From assembly GCA_902812455.1 (NCBI GenBank), contig CADDZH010000026.1:1-50807 (forward strand): 50,807 nt of DNA. The letters are read 5' to 3'. The first letter of the stretch is position 1; each line of letters opens with the position of its first letter. Both the position numbers and the translations under genes were made by a program. The DNA comes from Chloroflexota bacterium (GTDB lineage: Bacteria > Chloroflexota > Ktedonobacteria > Ktedonobacterales > Ktedonobacteraceae). Of the stretch, positions 25,229-34,037 are shown in pieces. Below the pieces are notes generated by a model, which was not told the origin of the DNA, made no database searches, and was given only the letters and a program-made list of their open reading frames with translations.

Positions 25229-25325
25229 CATATACGGCAGTCCGCTGCATTATGAAATTTGGCAAACAAGATCAGCAATCACTTTTCCCGATCAAATGAA
25301 TCACGAGGAACCGAATGCTCCAGGT

Positions 25326-25450
25326 ATGTCATGCTGAGCGAAGCGAAGCATCCGCTGCCCACCAACAGAGATCCTTCGCGGAGTTTTCCCCTGAGCGAGT
25401 GCAGCCCAGCCCTGAGCGCAGCGAAGGGGAACGGGCTCAGGATGACACAT
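25326..25450. repeat. Dispersed repeat A
   Basis: The copy opens ATGTCATGCTGAGCGAAG and closes with the inverted arm CTCAGGATGACA. Two internal copies of CCTGAGCGNAG (GAGCGAGTGCAGCCC and GAGCGCAGCGAAGGGG) show partial internal duplication. Confidence 0.75.
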
Positions 25451-25644
25451 GCTAGTGATCCTGGTTGTTAAAAATCATAATGTTCACTCTCTGCTCCGGA
25501 TGAAAAAAAGGTTACATTTCGTTGCTTCGCACAGGAGTACTTTGAAGAACGTACCCAAAACCTTGCTTAACGTGGAGGAACCAATTATCATATGTAAAGT
25601 TGAGGTAGATAGGCTTTCGACCACTGCACAAGGAAGAGGAATCT

Positions 25645-25998
25645 ATGTCCCAACGTGTTGCAAACTTACTCTTCGCGAGAACTCTCTCGCTTCTCGGCAT
25701 CATGGTGCTGCTTCCTCCGTTTCTTTACACGTGTGTGTGGTTCCTTGATAAAGCTGGCATCAGCTTTTTCGGCTATGTTGATTCGCTTATCGTGCCGTAT
25801 CATTCTGTGGCGGCATTATGGGTCGTAGGAGGGCCAGTCGTGGCTATCATAGCTCTAGCTCTTTCTCTTGTTCTAGAGCAAGAACCGGGAAATAGCGCTC
25901 TCTCTAAACGATGGATATGCTTGAGCCTTATTGCTGCTGGTATTTTGCTCTTCCCAGAAGCTCTGGCTCTGTTTGTTCATGCCGTCGTTGGTACGTGA
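25645..25998 (+). CDS. Small three-helix membrane protein, function unknown
   Basis: AGGAAGAGG precedes the ATG at normal spacing. The 117 residues form three hydrophobic segments: LSLLGIMVLLPPFLYTCVW, ALWVVGGPVVAIIALALSLV and WICLSLIAAGILLFPEALAL. They are separated by short loops, with SFFGYVDSLIVPYH in the first. There is no signal for export beyond the helices and no recognised family. The gene stands alone between repeat-rich DNA and the GC-rich amidohydrolase. Confidence 0.7.
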   Translation: MSQRVANLLFARTLSLLGIMVLLPPFLYTCVWFLDKAGISFFGYVDSLIVPYHSVAALWVVGGPVVAIIALALSLVLEQEPGNSALSKRWICLSLIAAGILLFPEALALFVHAVVGT

Positions 25999-26239
25999 TC
26001 AAAAGCGGCTTGTCGCTCGCTTGGGCCTGAGGAGCGCGCCCATGCCCCCTTGCTGGTCCCGGCGGATTGTGGCACAATACACCTGAGGACATCGTACACG
26101 ACGCATCATGCGGATATATCATGCCGTATCCCAGGGGACGCTCTGAGTGCGCTCGACGCTGCACACACCGAAGGGGCCCTCATTGAGGCCTACCTAGCGC
26201 GCTGCCGGCAGAGGCCCAAGTTCTGCGAAGGAGAAAAAC

Positions 26240-27238
26240 ATGCGGAAGATCGATGCGTTCGCACACATCCTGCCTCGTGCGTATCTCGAGCGGCTGGAGC
26301 GGCAGCTCGAGCACACCATGGCTCCGAGCCAGCTCGACTACTACCGCGAGGGCGTCTTCTCCTTCGATCCGGTGCTGACCGACCTGGACGCGAGGTGGCG
26401 CAAGATCGAGCCGTATGGCGATTACACCCAGGTCCTGGTGCTGGCCGTGCCGCCGCTGGAAGAGGTCGGGCCGCCCCAAGTTGCGGCGGAGTTTGCCCGC
26501 ATGGCCAATGACGAGATGGCGGAACTGGTCCAACGCTTTCCCGCCCGCTTCGCCGGCTTCGCGGCCGCGCTGCCGCTCTCGGACGTTGACCTTGCCTTGC
26601 GCGAGCTCGACCGCGCCCTGACGCAGCTCGGCGCGCTGGGTGCACAGCTCTACACCAACGTCCTGGGCACCGCACTCGACGATCCGCGCTTCGAGCCGCT
26701 GTTCAGCAGGCTCGAGGAGGCCGGCCGCGCCGTATGGCTGCACCCGACGCGCAGCGCGGCGTGGGCCGACTATCCGGCCGAGAGCAAATCCGACTTTGGC
26801 CTGTGGTGGTCACTCGGCTGGCCCTACGAGACCGCCGCCGCCCTTTCACGCCTCGTCTATTCCGGGCACATGGAGCGGCACCCGCGCCAGCTCGTGATCG
26901 CGCACCACGGTGGCGGCCTGGTGCCGCACTTCTCCGCCCGGCTCGCCATGGGTCCCGGCTATCGACAGGTCAAGGACAAACTGCCGCGGCCCCCGCTCGA
27001 CTACTTCCGCAGGTTCCACGTCGACACAGCGCTCTTCGGCGCGCCACACGCGGTGCGCTGCGTCCTCGAGTTCTTCGGCCCACGACACGTGCTCTTCGGC
27101 ACCGATATGCCTCTTGGACCCTCCTACTCGGTCGAGGCGACGATCGCGGACATCGATGCCGCCGGTCTTTCCACAGAGGACAGGGCTGCGGTCTACGCTG
27201 GCAACGCCGTGCGCCTGCTCGGTCTACCGGCCGGCTAA
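26240..27238 (+). CDS. Amidohydrolase-2 family protein (ACMSD-like)
   Basis: The 332-residue TIM-barrel protein is related to aminocarboxymuconate-semialdehyde decarboxylase and other metal-dependent decarboxylases or hydrolases. The start MRKIDAFAHILP is the family's first strand; the usual His-x-His pair is Phe7-Ala-His9, so one metal ligand is replaced. Later motifs are present: AVWLHPTR (metal His), LVIAHHGGGLVPHF, and HVLFGTDMPLG with the catalytic Asp. AAGGAG lies upstream. The gene is markedly richer in G and C than its surroundings (46 of 60 bases in 26881-26940 by my count) and stands alone, suggesting acquisition. The substrate is unknown. Confidence 0.85.
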   Translation: MRKIDAFAHILPRAYLERLERQLEHTMAPSQLDYYREGVFSFDPVLTDLDARWRKIEPYGDYTQVLVLAVPPLEEVGPPQVAAEFARMANDEMAELVQRFPARFAGFAAALPLSDVDLALRELDRALTQLGALGAQLYTNVLGTALDDPRFEPLFSRLEEAGRAVWLHPTRSAAWADYPAESKSDFGLWWSLGWPYETAAALSRLVYSGHMERHPRQLVIAHHGGGLVPHFSARLAMGPGYRQVKDKLPRPPLDYFRRFHVDTALFGAPHAVRCVLEFFGPRHVLFGTDMPLGPSYSVEATIADIDAAGLSTEDRAAVYAGNAVRLLGLPAG

Positions 27239-27525
27239 CGGCCACTGCTTGTGTTGTGCGGGTGGCCGGTTCCCAAACGCCATCCGGTCACGCGCGACGC
27301 GGGCCCGCGTCATGCGATGCTCCTAGAAACTCTGCACTCACCCTCCTTTCTCTCCTTCTATCTACCTTCTTGCTTAGAACGCTCCTTTTCAGATTGCCGT
27401 TAATTTGGGCGAAACTTAGGTAGTCTAAACTCCAATTAAAAAAAGAAAGGCGATACAAGAGGATATTACAAAAAGCAATTGTATATGTTATCATCATACG
27501 TAACAACACTTGAGAGGCCTTTAGT

Positions 27526-28710
27526 ATGATCCCTGTTCAACCGATTCATTCCTTTCCTGCACGTATGGCACCCGAAGTAGTACTAAAAGAGCTTCAAAGG
27601 CTACCCAAGCACGCTATCGTGCTTGATCCTATGATGGGATCGGGAACCGTTCTGAGAGTAGCTATTGACCAAGGTCTTTATGCACTTGGGCGCGATGTTG
27701 ACCCTCTTGCAGTATTGATGTCACGTGTCTGGACTACCCCCATAAATACACGGCTTCTGTGCAAATTTGCTACTCAAATTGTTTGGGATGCCGAGGATAT
27801 TGGTATTGAGAGTATCAGACTGCCTTGGATCGATACTGATCCTGAAACATCCGCGTTTATCGACTATTGGTTTGGAGAACCACAGAAGACTTATTTGCGT
27901 AAGCTCAGCTATCTGATCGAGCCGATTCGAGGGCCTGAGGGGGATGCCTTGCGTATCGCGCTTAGCCGGATCATCATCACGAAGGATACTGGCGCATCTC
28001 TTGCCCGTGATATCTCGCACAGCCGGCCGCATCGCGTCATGCTTGAAAACACCTTTTCTGTTAGAGATGGCTTTCTACATTCGGTGTCCCATATAGCCAA
28101 ACGACTTGATGGATATCTACCGTCTGGTCAGGCAGAGATACAACAGGAGGATGCCCGCAATTTAGCCTCGATCGCGAGCGCTTCTATTGATGCTGTGGTT
28201 ACCTCTCCACCTTACCTGAATGCTATTGATTATCTCCGTGGACATAAACTCGCACTTGTCTGGCTTGGCTATCGTCTGCATGAGTTGCAGGCTATTCGTT
28301 CGGGAAGCATTGGGGCAGAACGTGCTCCAGAACCGCATGTGGATATGCGATTAGCCAATGAAACTATTGATCAGATGGGGTTGAGCGAGCTTTTGCCGCT
28401 GCGTGAGCAGCGCATGATCAAGCGATATATCCTTGATCTCGCAGCAATGCTTTCTGAGATTCACCGCATCCTGCGACCGCATGGTAAGGCCGTTTTTGTT
28501 ATCGGCAACTCGTGTTTATGCGGTATCTTTGTGCGAAATGCGTTAGCGATCACTCTGCTGGCAGAGCGCATCGGCTTCCAGTATATTGGTGAGGAAGAAC
28601 GAGAGCTGCCTCCTAATCGCCGCTACTTGCCACCGCCGACCGCGTCGGAACATACCGATCTAAAAAAACGGATGCGCACTGAAACAGTTCTGACCTTTGT
28701 TCATGTGTAG
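27526..28710 (+). CDS. DNA methyltransferase (N4-cytosine or N6-adenine type)
   Basis: GAGAGG precedes the start. The 394-residue protein opens with IHSFPARMAP (motif X-like). It then has the AdoMet-binding motif I DPMMGSGTVLRVA (Asp34) and, at about residue 225, the catalytic motif IV TSPPYLNAIDYLRGHKLALVWLG. The order I before IV with a long gap of about 190 residues places it in the alpha-like or gamma-like amino-methyltransferases, with the target-recognition region probably between. A second AdoMet-fold piece, EIHRILRPHGKAVFVIGNS, lies near the end. No restriction endonuclease adjoins it directly; the sigma-like gene begins 29 bases downstream. It may modify host DNA for the nuclease-helicase genes that follow. 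Confidence 0.88.
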   Translation: MIPVQPIHSFPARMAPEVVLKELQRLPKHAIVLDPMMGSGTVLRVAIDQGLYALGRDVDPLAVLMSRVWTTPINTRLLCKFATQIVWDAEDIGIESIRLPWIDTDPETSAFIDYWFGEPQKTYLRKLSYLIEPIRGPEGDALRIALSRIIITKDTGASLARDISHSRPHRVMLENTFSVRDGFLHSVSHIAKRLDGYLPSGQAEIQQEDARNLASIASASIDAVVTSPPYLNAIDYLRGHKLALVWLGYRLHELQAIRSGSIGAERAPEPHVDMRLANETIDQMGLSELLPLREQRMIKRYILDLAAMLSEIHRILRPHGKAVFVIGNSCLCGIFVRNALAITLLAERIGFQYIGEEERELPPNRRYLPPPTASEHTDLKKRMRTETVLTFVHV

Positions 28711-28739
28711 AAATGCCGGTAGGCACTTGAAAGAGAGTG

Positions 28740-29384
28740 ATGAGGTTGTTGCCGCGCCCATCAATAGAACAGATGAATGCCATCTATCAGCGCTTACTAG
28801 CAGGTGAGCCAGACGCGCCAAATGATTTTATCGAGTTGCTCCTCGATCCGCTCGTTGAGGTCCTATGCGTACGATTCCCGAACCTTCCTCATCCCGATTT
28901 TGCCACAGATGTCGTCATCGATGCGCTCTTACGATTCGTCCAGTCACCAGAAAGGTATCGACCTGAGCGTGGTGAACTTTGGAATTATCTCTATATGGAT
29001 GTGCAGGGAGATCTGCGCAATGCTTTGGTGAAAGAGCAGCGTCGCCAAAAAAGGGAAATCCCGCTCGATCCTGTCGCACATGACCGTCCAGATGGGAATA
29101 CTGATGTAGAAGAGGAGGTTATGCGACGGCTGGATTTTTCATCTCTTCAGCAGGGAAGAGATACGCAGGCAATACTGAACCAACTCCGTAGGGAAATTCC
29201 CGACCCGCGTGATTGGCAAGTAGTTCTCTTGATGTTCAGTGGAGAGCGACGCACCAATGTCTTCGCGGCAGTGCTTGGCATCCAACACTTGCCTCTAGCG
29301 ATGCAACGCAAGCAGGTCAAGAAGACAAAAGATCGCCTGCGGCTGCGACTAAAACGGTATGGAGTTAAAATCCATGAGCAGTAA
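28740..29384 (+). CDS. RNA polymerase sigma-70-like (ECF-type) protein
   Basis: The ATG at 28740 follows AAGAGAG; a GTG at 28737 is an alternative. The 214-residue protein has a sigma-2-like N-terminal part: LLDPLVEVLCVRFP, DVVIDALLRF, then RGELWNYLYMDVQGDLRNALVKEQRRQKR, which matches the pattern of regions 2.1-2.4. The C-terminal half (ILNQLRREIPDPRDWQVVLLMFSGERRTNVFAAVLGI...) resembles a diverged region 4. Similarity is structural in feel rather than strong, so DNA-binding without full sigma activity is possible. Its last codons overlap the next gene, tying it to the HTH and ImmA/IrrE genes. Confidence 0.7.
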   Translation: MRLLPRPSIEQMNAIYQRLLAGEPDAPNDFIELLLDPLVEVLCVRFPNLPHPDFATDVVIDALLRFVQSPERYRPERGELWNYLYMDVQGDLRNALVKEQRRQKREIPLDPVAHDRPDGNTDVEEEVMRRLDFSSLQQGRDTQAILNQLRREIPDPRDWQVVLLMFSGERRTNVFAAVLGIQHLPLAMQRKQVKKTKDRLRLRLKRYGVKIHEQ

Positions 29385-29772
29385 ACCATCGAAAGCACTG
29401 GAACGTGCAGCGCAACGTGCAATTACGAGCGACTTTTTTCTCGCAGGTATCCTTAATGAATATCAACAAGCACATCATCTAAATGATGAAGGGCTTGCAA
29501 AGCTGCTAGAATGCGATATTCATGATCTCCCACGCCTCGCACTCTGCCGCCGCCCAGCCACTAATCAGACTTCATTCGTACATGATGTCGATCATCTGGC
29601 TCAGCGTTTTCATCTACGCGCGGAACAACTAGCAGCCATTATTCGCCAGGTTGATTCTCTCCATGCACTTCGACTGCAGCTAACCTCCAACCAAGACACT
29701 CGGTCAATGCTTCGCGCGGCTCGTGATCGCGACGATAGTAGTATAGATAGCGCGGAGGATGCTGATGAGTGA
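29374..29772 (+). CDS. Small HTH-like protein upstream of an ImmA/IrrE protease
   Basis: The ATG at 29374 has GGAG 9 bases upstream and overlaps the sigma-like gene by 11 bases; 132 residues. The N-terminal part FLAGILNEYQQAHHLNDEGLAKLLECDIHDLPRLALCRRP has the spacing of a helix-turn-helix, and HDVDHLAQRFHLRAEQLAAIIRQ follows as a second helical pair. The tail is acidic (DDSSIDSAEDADE). In XRE-ImmA pairs, the protease cleaves the repressor to release its genes; the overlap with the protease gene here fits that layout, but the XRE assignment is tentative. Confidence 0.65.
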   Translation: MSSKPSKALERAAQRAITSDFFLAGILNEYQQAHHLNDEGLAKLLECDIHDLPRLALCRRPATNQTSFVHDVDHLAQRFHLRAEQLAAIIRQVDSLHALRLQLTSNQDTRSMLRAARDRDDSSIDSAEDADE

Positions 29773-30505
29773 AGGATGGTTGGGGCAGGCTGCCGAGGAC
29801 TTTTGGAACAGTGTTGGCAGCGAACTTCCATACCCACGTGACTTGGAGCGTATTATCAGTCGCGGTTTCCCTTTGAGCGTCATCTCTCTGCCACACTTGA
29901 GTGTACTCAGCATTGAGTCATGGCTTCAATTTCAAAATATACCTTTCCGCTTCCTGTGCCAAGATCGTTCATTATGCGGATGCATCATCGCTGTACGCGG
30001 TAATGGTCTCATTTTCGTTGATAGCCGCGATGCTGAAGCGGAGAGACGCTATACGATCGCCCACGAAACTGCACATTTCCTGCTCGATTACCTATATCCA
30101 CGCCGGCATGCACTCGAACTTTTTGGCGATCTTATCCGCCCCGTTCTTGACGGTGAACGACTACCTACACAAATTGAAAGGCTGGATGCAGTACTCAGCG
30201 GCGCACGATTCGGCACCTACTTCGATTTGATGCCGCGTTCAATGAAAGGTGGCCTTGATCAAGGCTCTATCCTACGCGCTGAGGAGAAAGCTGATCGCCT
30301 TGCTCTCGAGCTGCTTGCGCCTGCTGAACATGTGCTGTCCCAAATTGACCACAAGGAAACAGCAACACCTTTTGAGCGTACTCGTCTCGCAACACAGGTG
30401 CTAACATCAATGTATGGCCTTCCCATCTCCGTCGCGAAGAAGTACTGTACTGTCTTATTACGCACCGACGAGCGCGGATCGACGGCCCGCTGGCTTGGTC
30501 TATGA
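29765..30505 (+). CDS. ImmA/IrrE-family metallopeptidase
   Basis: GGAGG lies 6 bases before the ATG at 29765; 246 residues. The zinc site is HETAH (residues 100-104, the HExxH motif) in RRYTIAHETAHFLLD, and the third ligand region is EEKADRLALELLAP. The N-terminal part SIESWLQFQNIPFRFLCQDRSLCGCIIAVRGNGLIFVD is the usual beta-rich start of the family. ImmA frees integrated elements, and IrrE/PprI of Deinococcus cleaves the repressor DdrO after DNA damage to induce repair genes. Placement between an HTH gene and nuclease/ATPase genes matches either use. Confidence 0.88.
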   Translation: MSEGWLGQAAEDFWNSVGSELPYPRDLERIISRGFPLSVISLPHLSVLSIESWLQFQNIPFRFLCQDRSLCGCIIAVRGNGLIFVDSRDAEAERRYTIAHETAHFLLDYLYPRRHALELFGDLIRPVLDGERLPTQIERLDAVLSGARFGTYFDLMPRSMKGGLDQGSILRAEEKADRLALELLAPAEHVLSQIDHKETATPFERTRLATQVLTSMYGLPISVAKKYCTVLLRTDERGSTARWLGL

Positions 30506-30525
30506 CTGCATTTCAAGGCTCTTCT

Positions 30526-30544
30526 CTCTTCTTTAAAAGAAGAG
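30526..30544. promoter_or_regulatory. AT-rich inverted repeat in the gap after the ImmA/IrrE gene
   Basis: CTCTTCTTT and AAAGAAGAG are perfect arms around a single central base. The overlapping arms GCTCTTCT (30518-30525) and AGAAGAGC (30538-30545) offer a second pairing. It lies 20 bases after the stop codon; the gap to the NurA-like gene (199 bases) is AT-rich. A terminator, or an operator before the second half of the island, are both possible. Confidence 0.45.
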
Positions 30545-30704
30545 CGATTTGTTCTTTCAATGGAAAGTCCAATGAAGAGCAGTTCTCTTCGACTTATTCA
30601 AAAATGCTAACGATAACCGAGTTAACCTTGTCGCACTTTTTCGAGGTCTTCGGAAATATGGGTGAACACGTTAGGAGCGGAACCCACAGAGAAAAGAGGC
30701 TATG

Positions 30705-31898
30705 ATGGCAGATCCATTTATCCAGGATGATTCATTCTTTGTCGATCCGCAGGCCTATGCAGCCGCCTATGGCGAGCCGATAGGTGCCACACTGAACATC
30801 GATTCGTGGCAAAGCGGTGGCGACCTTGAGGGGTTGTATCAGAGCTTGAACACTGAAGTTCAGAATGCTGTTCAGCTCGAAAATACGCAGCGGGAAACCA
30901 TCCGGCGTGAGGTGTTAAGACGTATTCGTACACGCCCTGGCAGTCCCGCTTGCGCAGGGTGCTACCGCGCAACGAGCTCCGATCTCGAGCGCGTTCATCA
31001 CTCACTGCTCTTTAATGGGGCAGTAGAAGCCTGCGATGGTACGAGCGTTGAGTATGATACACTTCCGGTAACGATCACCCAGATCGGCGTTTGCCTGGTA
31101 TCGTATCAGGGCGACCAGGGTTCCTGGACACAGCGTCTCTTTCGCCGGGATCTTCGCGGGACTACTGGCAATGCGCTCGATGATTTGCTGACGCTCCTCG
31201 ATAATCGCAGCCAGCGCGGTAGCACTGATACCGATGAGCGTGGCAAACTGAGCGAACTTGCGAGGCGCGGTATTATGGCCTACGCTGAGCGGGCCATTCT
31301 GACACAGAAGGCTCAGGCACCCTGGCGTCTAGGGCACGGTTCACCTATGCCATATGAACTATTGACCGGTTCTGGCAGTATGGAATTGCTCGATCGCAGC
31401 ATGCAGGTGATACGCAAACTCGTTCTCCAGCATCGGAAAATGCTGTTTGTGCCCAGCGCACCTGCTGACCGTCGCTGGTTGACGCTCGGACATGCACTTT
31501 ATCCTCTGGAATTTGTCATTCTGGAGACGATTGAAGAGCGTATGAAGCAGATTGTGAAACAGGGCCATTACAGCAAAGACTATCGGAGGGAAGCGGAGAA
31601 ATTCTGCAAGGAAGTCGGCTCAAAGGTTGCACTGGGAGTCTATCGTACCACCTCTGCTGCTCCTCCTTACTTCTTCTATAGCCATATCGACCATGCCTAT
31701 GAGGCAGCGTTGATCGCGATGGCGGATAGTGTTCTCCAGGAGCATCGCGGCTTCCCCATGCTGATCGATCTGGCGGATACGATCTGCCAGATCACGTTTG
31801 GCAACGACATCTTCAACAATGCCGTGCAGATGGCCTACGCCCATGCCGGCGAACCGTTCCGCTTCTTAAGCGAGCGCCAGACGCGCTCAAGGAGGTAG
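30705..31898 (+). CDS. NurA-like nuclease, partner of HerA
   Basis: AAGAGG lies upstream; the ATG at 30705 is slightly better spaced than that at 30702. The protein has about 397 residues. NurA is a 5'-3' nuclease with an RNase H-like fold whose first strand carries an Asp-Gly-Ser/Thr motif; here VEACDGTSVEYDTLPVTITQIGVCLVSYQG (Asp111) fits well. Later segments such as LLDRSMQVIRKL, PYFFYSHIDHAYEA and FPMLIDLADTICQITFG fit the family's later acidic motifs less certainly. The HerA-like gene starts 4 bases downstream, the canonical NurA partner, which strongly supports the call. A CAGC pair near residue 83-86 is unexplained. Confidence 0.75.
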   Translation: MADPFIQDDSFFVDPQAYAAAYGEPIGATLNIDSWQSGGDLEGLYQSLNTEVQNAVQLENTQRETIRREVLRRIRTRPGSPACAGCYRATSSDLERVHHSLLFNGAVEACDGTSVEYDTLPVTITQIGVCLVSYQGDQGSWTQRLFRRDLRGTTGNALDDLLTLLDNRSQRGSTDTDERGKLSELARRGIMAYAERAILTQKAQAPWRLGHGSPMPYELLTGSGSMELLDRSMQVIRKLVLQHRKMLFVPSAPADRRWLTLGHALYPLEFVILETIEERMKQIVKQGHYSKDYRREAEKFCKEVGSKVALGVYRTTSAAPPYFFYSHIDHAYEAALIAMADSVLQEHRGFPMLIDLADTICQITFGNDIFNNAVQMAYAHAGEPFRFLSERQTRSRR

Positions 31899-31902
31899 AC
31901 TT

Positions 31903-33825
31903 ATGAAAGACAAAGACGATCGCGCAAAAGAAGAAATGCTGGAGCAACTGCACCTCACTGATTTTCAACCTCAAGAGCAATCCGAACAGATGGATGAACC
32001 CATCGCGGAAGGCGATGGCTTCTCTACAGTACCACCTGAGGCCTTTGAACGCATCGACACCGATGCGAAGCGTGCCGGAGGTGATTGGGAGGAACCTGCT
32101 GAGTATCGAGGTTCGATCGGGCGTACTATGTTCGATACGCCATCAAGCGAGGATAACAGTGTGACAGTGCTGCTCCCCCGCGAGAGTATTGAGCTCGTGC
32201 CAGCACAGTCACTGGTCCGTATCCACAGCCTGCCAGATGATCGCTTCTATCTAGGGGTGGTCGTGAAAGGCCCGTTCGCCGAGCCGGACGGCATCCGTGG
32301 GGATTCTCCGATCGTCGTCACAACGACAGTAAAAGGCGGCATCTTCATGCCGAAGTTCCACGGTCGAGTGCAGGTTGAATTACTTGGTGAGGAGGTGGGT
32401 GATGCGCTCGTTCCGCCGCGCTTTCGTCCACTACCTAACAGCCCTGTCTTCGCGCTAGGTCAGGAAGAGACAGCCAGTGTACTCCAAGTGCAAGGAGATA
32501 TCCCATTGGGTCTGGCGGTTGGTCACGAAGACTTGGAGGTAAACATCCCTTCTAATCGCAAGTCAGTGCTGTCGCGCCACGTTGGCATTCTGGGAACAAC
32601 CGGCGGCGGCAAATCCACTACCGTCTCGGGTTTAGTGAGCAGGACCCAGCGAGCAGGGATAGCTACTATCCTCATCGATACCGAGGGGGAGTATACCATG
32701 ATCAATGAGCCAACAACTGATCAACCCATGCTCGCAGCACTGCAACGACGTAAACTTTCACCGGCCGGCATCGTGAACACACGCTTGTATCATCTGGTCG
32801 GGCGGGATACGGCCAATCCCCGCCATCCTCATGTTAGTAGCTTCTGCTTGACCTTTGACAAACTCTCGCCTCATCTTGTCTGCGAGCTGTTGGAATTGAC
32901 CGAGCCACAGGAGCAGCGCTATCTCAAAGCGTATGACATTACTAAGGGGGTACTGCAAGAGCTGAAGCTCTCGCCTCAACAGGGTGAGGATCAAACCAGA
33001 TTCTTTGAGTTGGATGAGATGGAGGAGGGCTATCCGCGCATGCGGCTGACACATATATATGATATCATTCAGGCTTGTGCGCAGATCGTAAACAAAACCG
33101 AATCCAGCATCCAGTTCTTGGATCCCGATTTCAAAAATCGTCGCGATGAGGTGGTCGCCATAATTAAGAAATTTACTGAGGGGTTACCTGGTAGCATCTC
33201 AAGTTGGCGCGCGCTTCAGGGAAAGCTGGGACGGATCCGACGGCTGAACATTTTCGATAACCTATCCTCGAAGCCATTAAACTATCAGGAACTGCTCCAG
33301 CCCGGTAGGGTCTCGATCATCGATCTGAGCGACACTGACTCGCCCAGGATCAATAATCTCGTAATTGCTGAGCTCCTGCGAGGTATACAGAACCAGCAAG
33401 ATGAGAATTATACCGTGGCAGAAGAGTCAGGAAAGCAGCCCACACCAACAATGGTAATCATCGAGGAGGCCCACGAGTTCCTCTCGGCTGAGAGAATTCA
33501 GCAGATGCCGGTTCTCTTTCAGCAGGTAGCAAGGATTGCTCGTCGTGGGCGGAAACGTTGGTTGGGACTAACGTTTGTTACTCAACTGCCACAGCATTTA
33601 CCGGATGAGGTGTTGGGCCTGATCAATAACTTCATTCTGCACAAGATTGCAGATGCTGGCGTCGTCAGCCGCTTGAAGCGCAGTATCGGCGGGATTGACG
33701 AGGGATTGTGGTCGCGACTACCCAGCCTCGCTCCCGGCCAAGCCATCGTTTCAATGGCAAGTATGGCCCGGCCACTGTTGGTAGCTATCGATCCAACTCC
33801 TTGTAAATTACGCATGGTGGACTAA
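31903..33825 (+). CDS. herA: HerA-like ATPase (HAS barrel, DUF87)
   Basis: GGAGG lies 7 bases before the start. The 640-residue FtsK/HerA-clade translocase has an acidic disordered leader (about 1-85), a HAS-barrel-type beta domain (about 100-200) and the ATPase. Walker A is GTTGGGKST (231-239); the expected second segment is LIDTEGEYTMI (about 257-267). Walker B is VVIIEEAHEFL (about 518-527) and the arginine-finger region VARIARRGRKRWLGL lies near 542-556. HerA forms a hexameric DNA pump that drives NurA to resect DNA ends in archaea; bacterial relatives also serve in antiphage systems. It is directly coupled to the NurA-like gene. Confidence 0.9.
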   Translation: MKDKDDRAKEEMLEQLHLTDFQPQEQSEQMDEPIAEGDGFSTVPPEAFERIDTDAKRAGGDWEEPAEYRGSIGRTMFDTPSSEDNSVTVLLPRESIELVPAQSLVRIHSLPDDRFYLGVVVKGPFAEPDGIRGDSPIVVTTTVKGGIFMPKFHGRVQVELLGEEVGDALVPPRFRPLPNSPVFALGQEETASVLQVQGDIPLGLAVGHEDLEVNIPSNRKSVLSRHVGILGTTGGGKSTTVSGLVSRTQRAGIATILIDTEGEYTMINEPTTDQPMLAALQRRKLSPAGIVNTRLYHLVGRDTANPRHPHVSSFCLTFDKLSPHLVCELLELTEPQEQRYLKAYDITKGVLQELKLSPQQGEDQTRFFELDEMEEGYPRMRLTHIYDIIQACAQIVNKTESSIQFLDPDFKNRRDEVVAIIKKFTEGLPGSISSWRALQGKLGRIRRLNIFDNLSSKPLNYQELLQPGRVSIIDLSDTDSPRINNLVIAELLRGIQNQQDENYTVAEESGKQPTPTMVIIEEAHEFLSAERIQQMPVLFQQVARIARRGRKRWLGLTFVTQLPQHLPDEVLGLINNFILHKIADAGVVSRLKRSIGGIDEGLWSRLPSLAPGQAIVSMASMARPLLVAIDPTPCKLRMVD

Positions 33826-34037
33826 AGGGATGAGATTCGATAACTGGGAGCGGAAGAGGCTCTGGAGTACTCTGAGCTAGAAGCTTCCGTGCCAACCAAC
33901 GTTTCCATCTGCTATGCACTCCTGTGGGGCTAGCTTGAGCAGGTGCAAGCTACCCCCTCCAACCGAGGAATTGAAATTGAACAGATCCTCAAAGGGTCAC
34001 TTCCTGTTAAGTGGAACATCTGAAAGGAGCTATACTT

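Noticed and set aside
26050..26511. 153-codon frame across the amidohydrolase start
   Set aside because: Shadow frame of GC-rich DNA; the real gene in the other frame has motifs.
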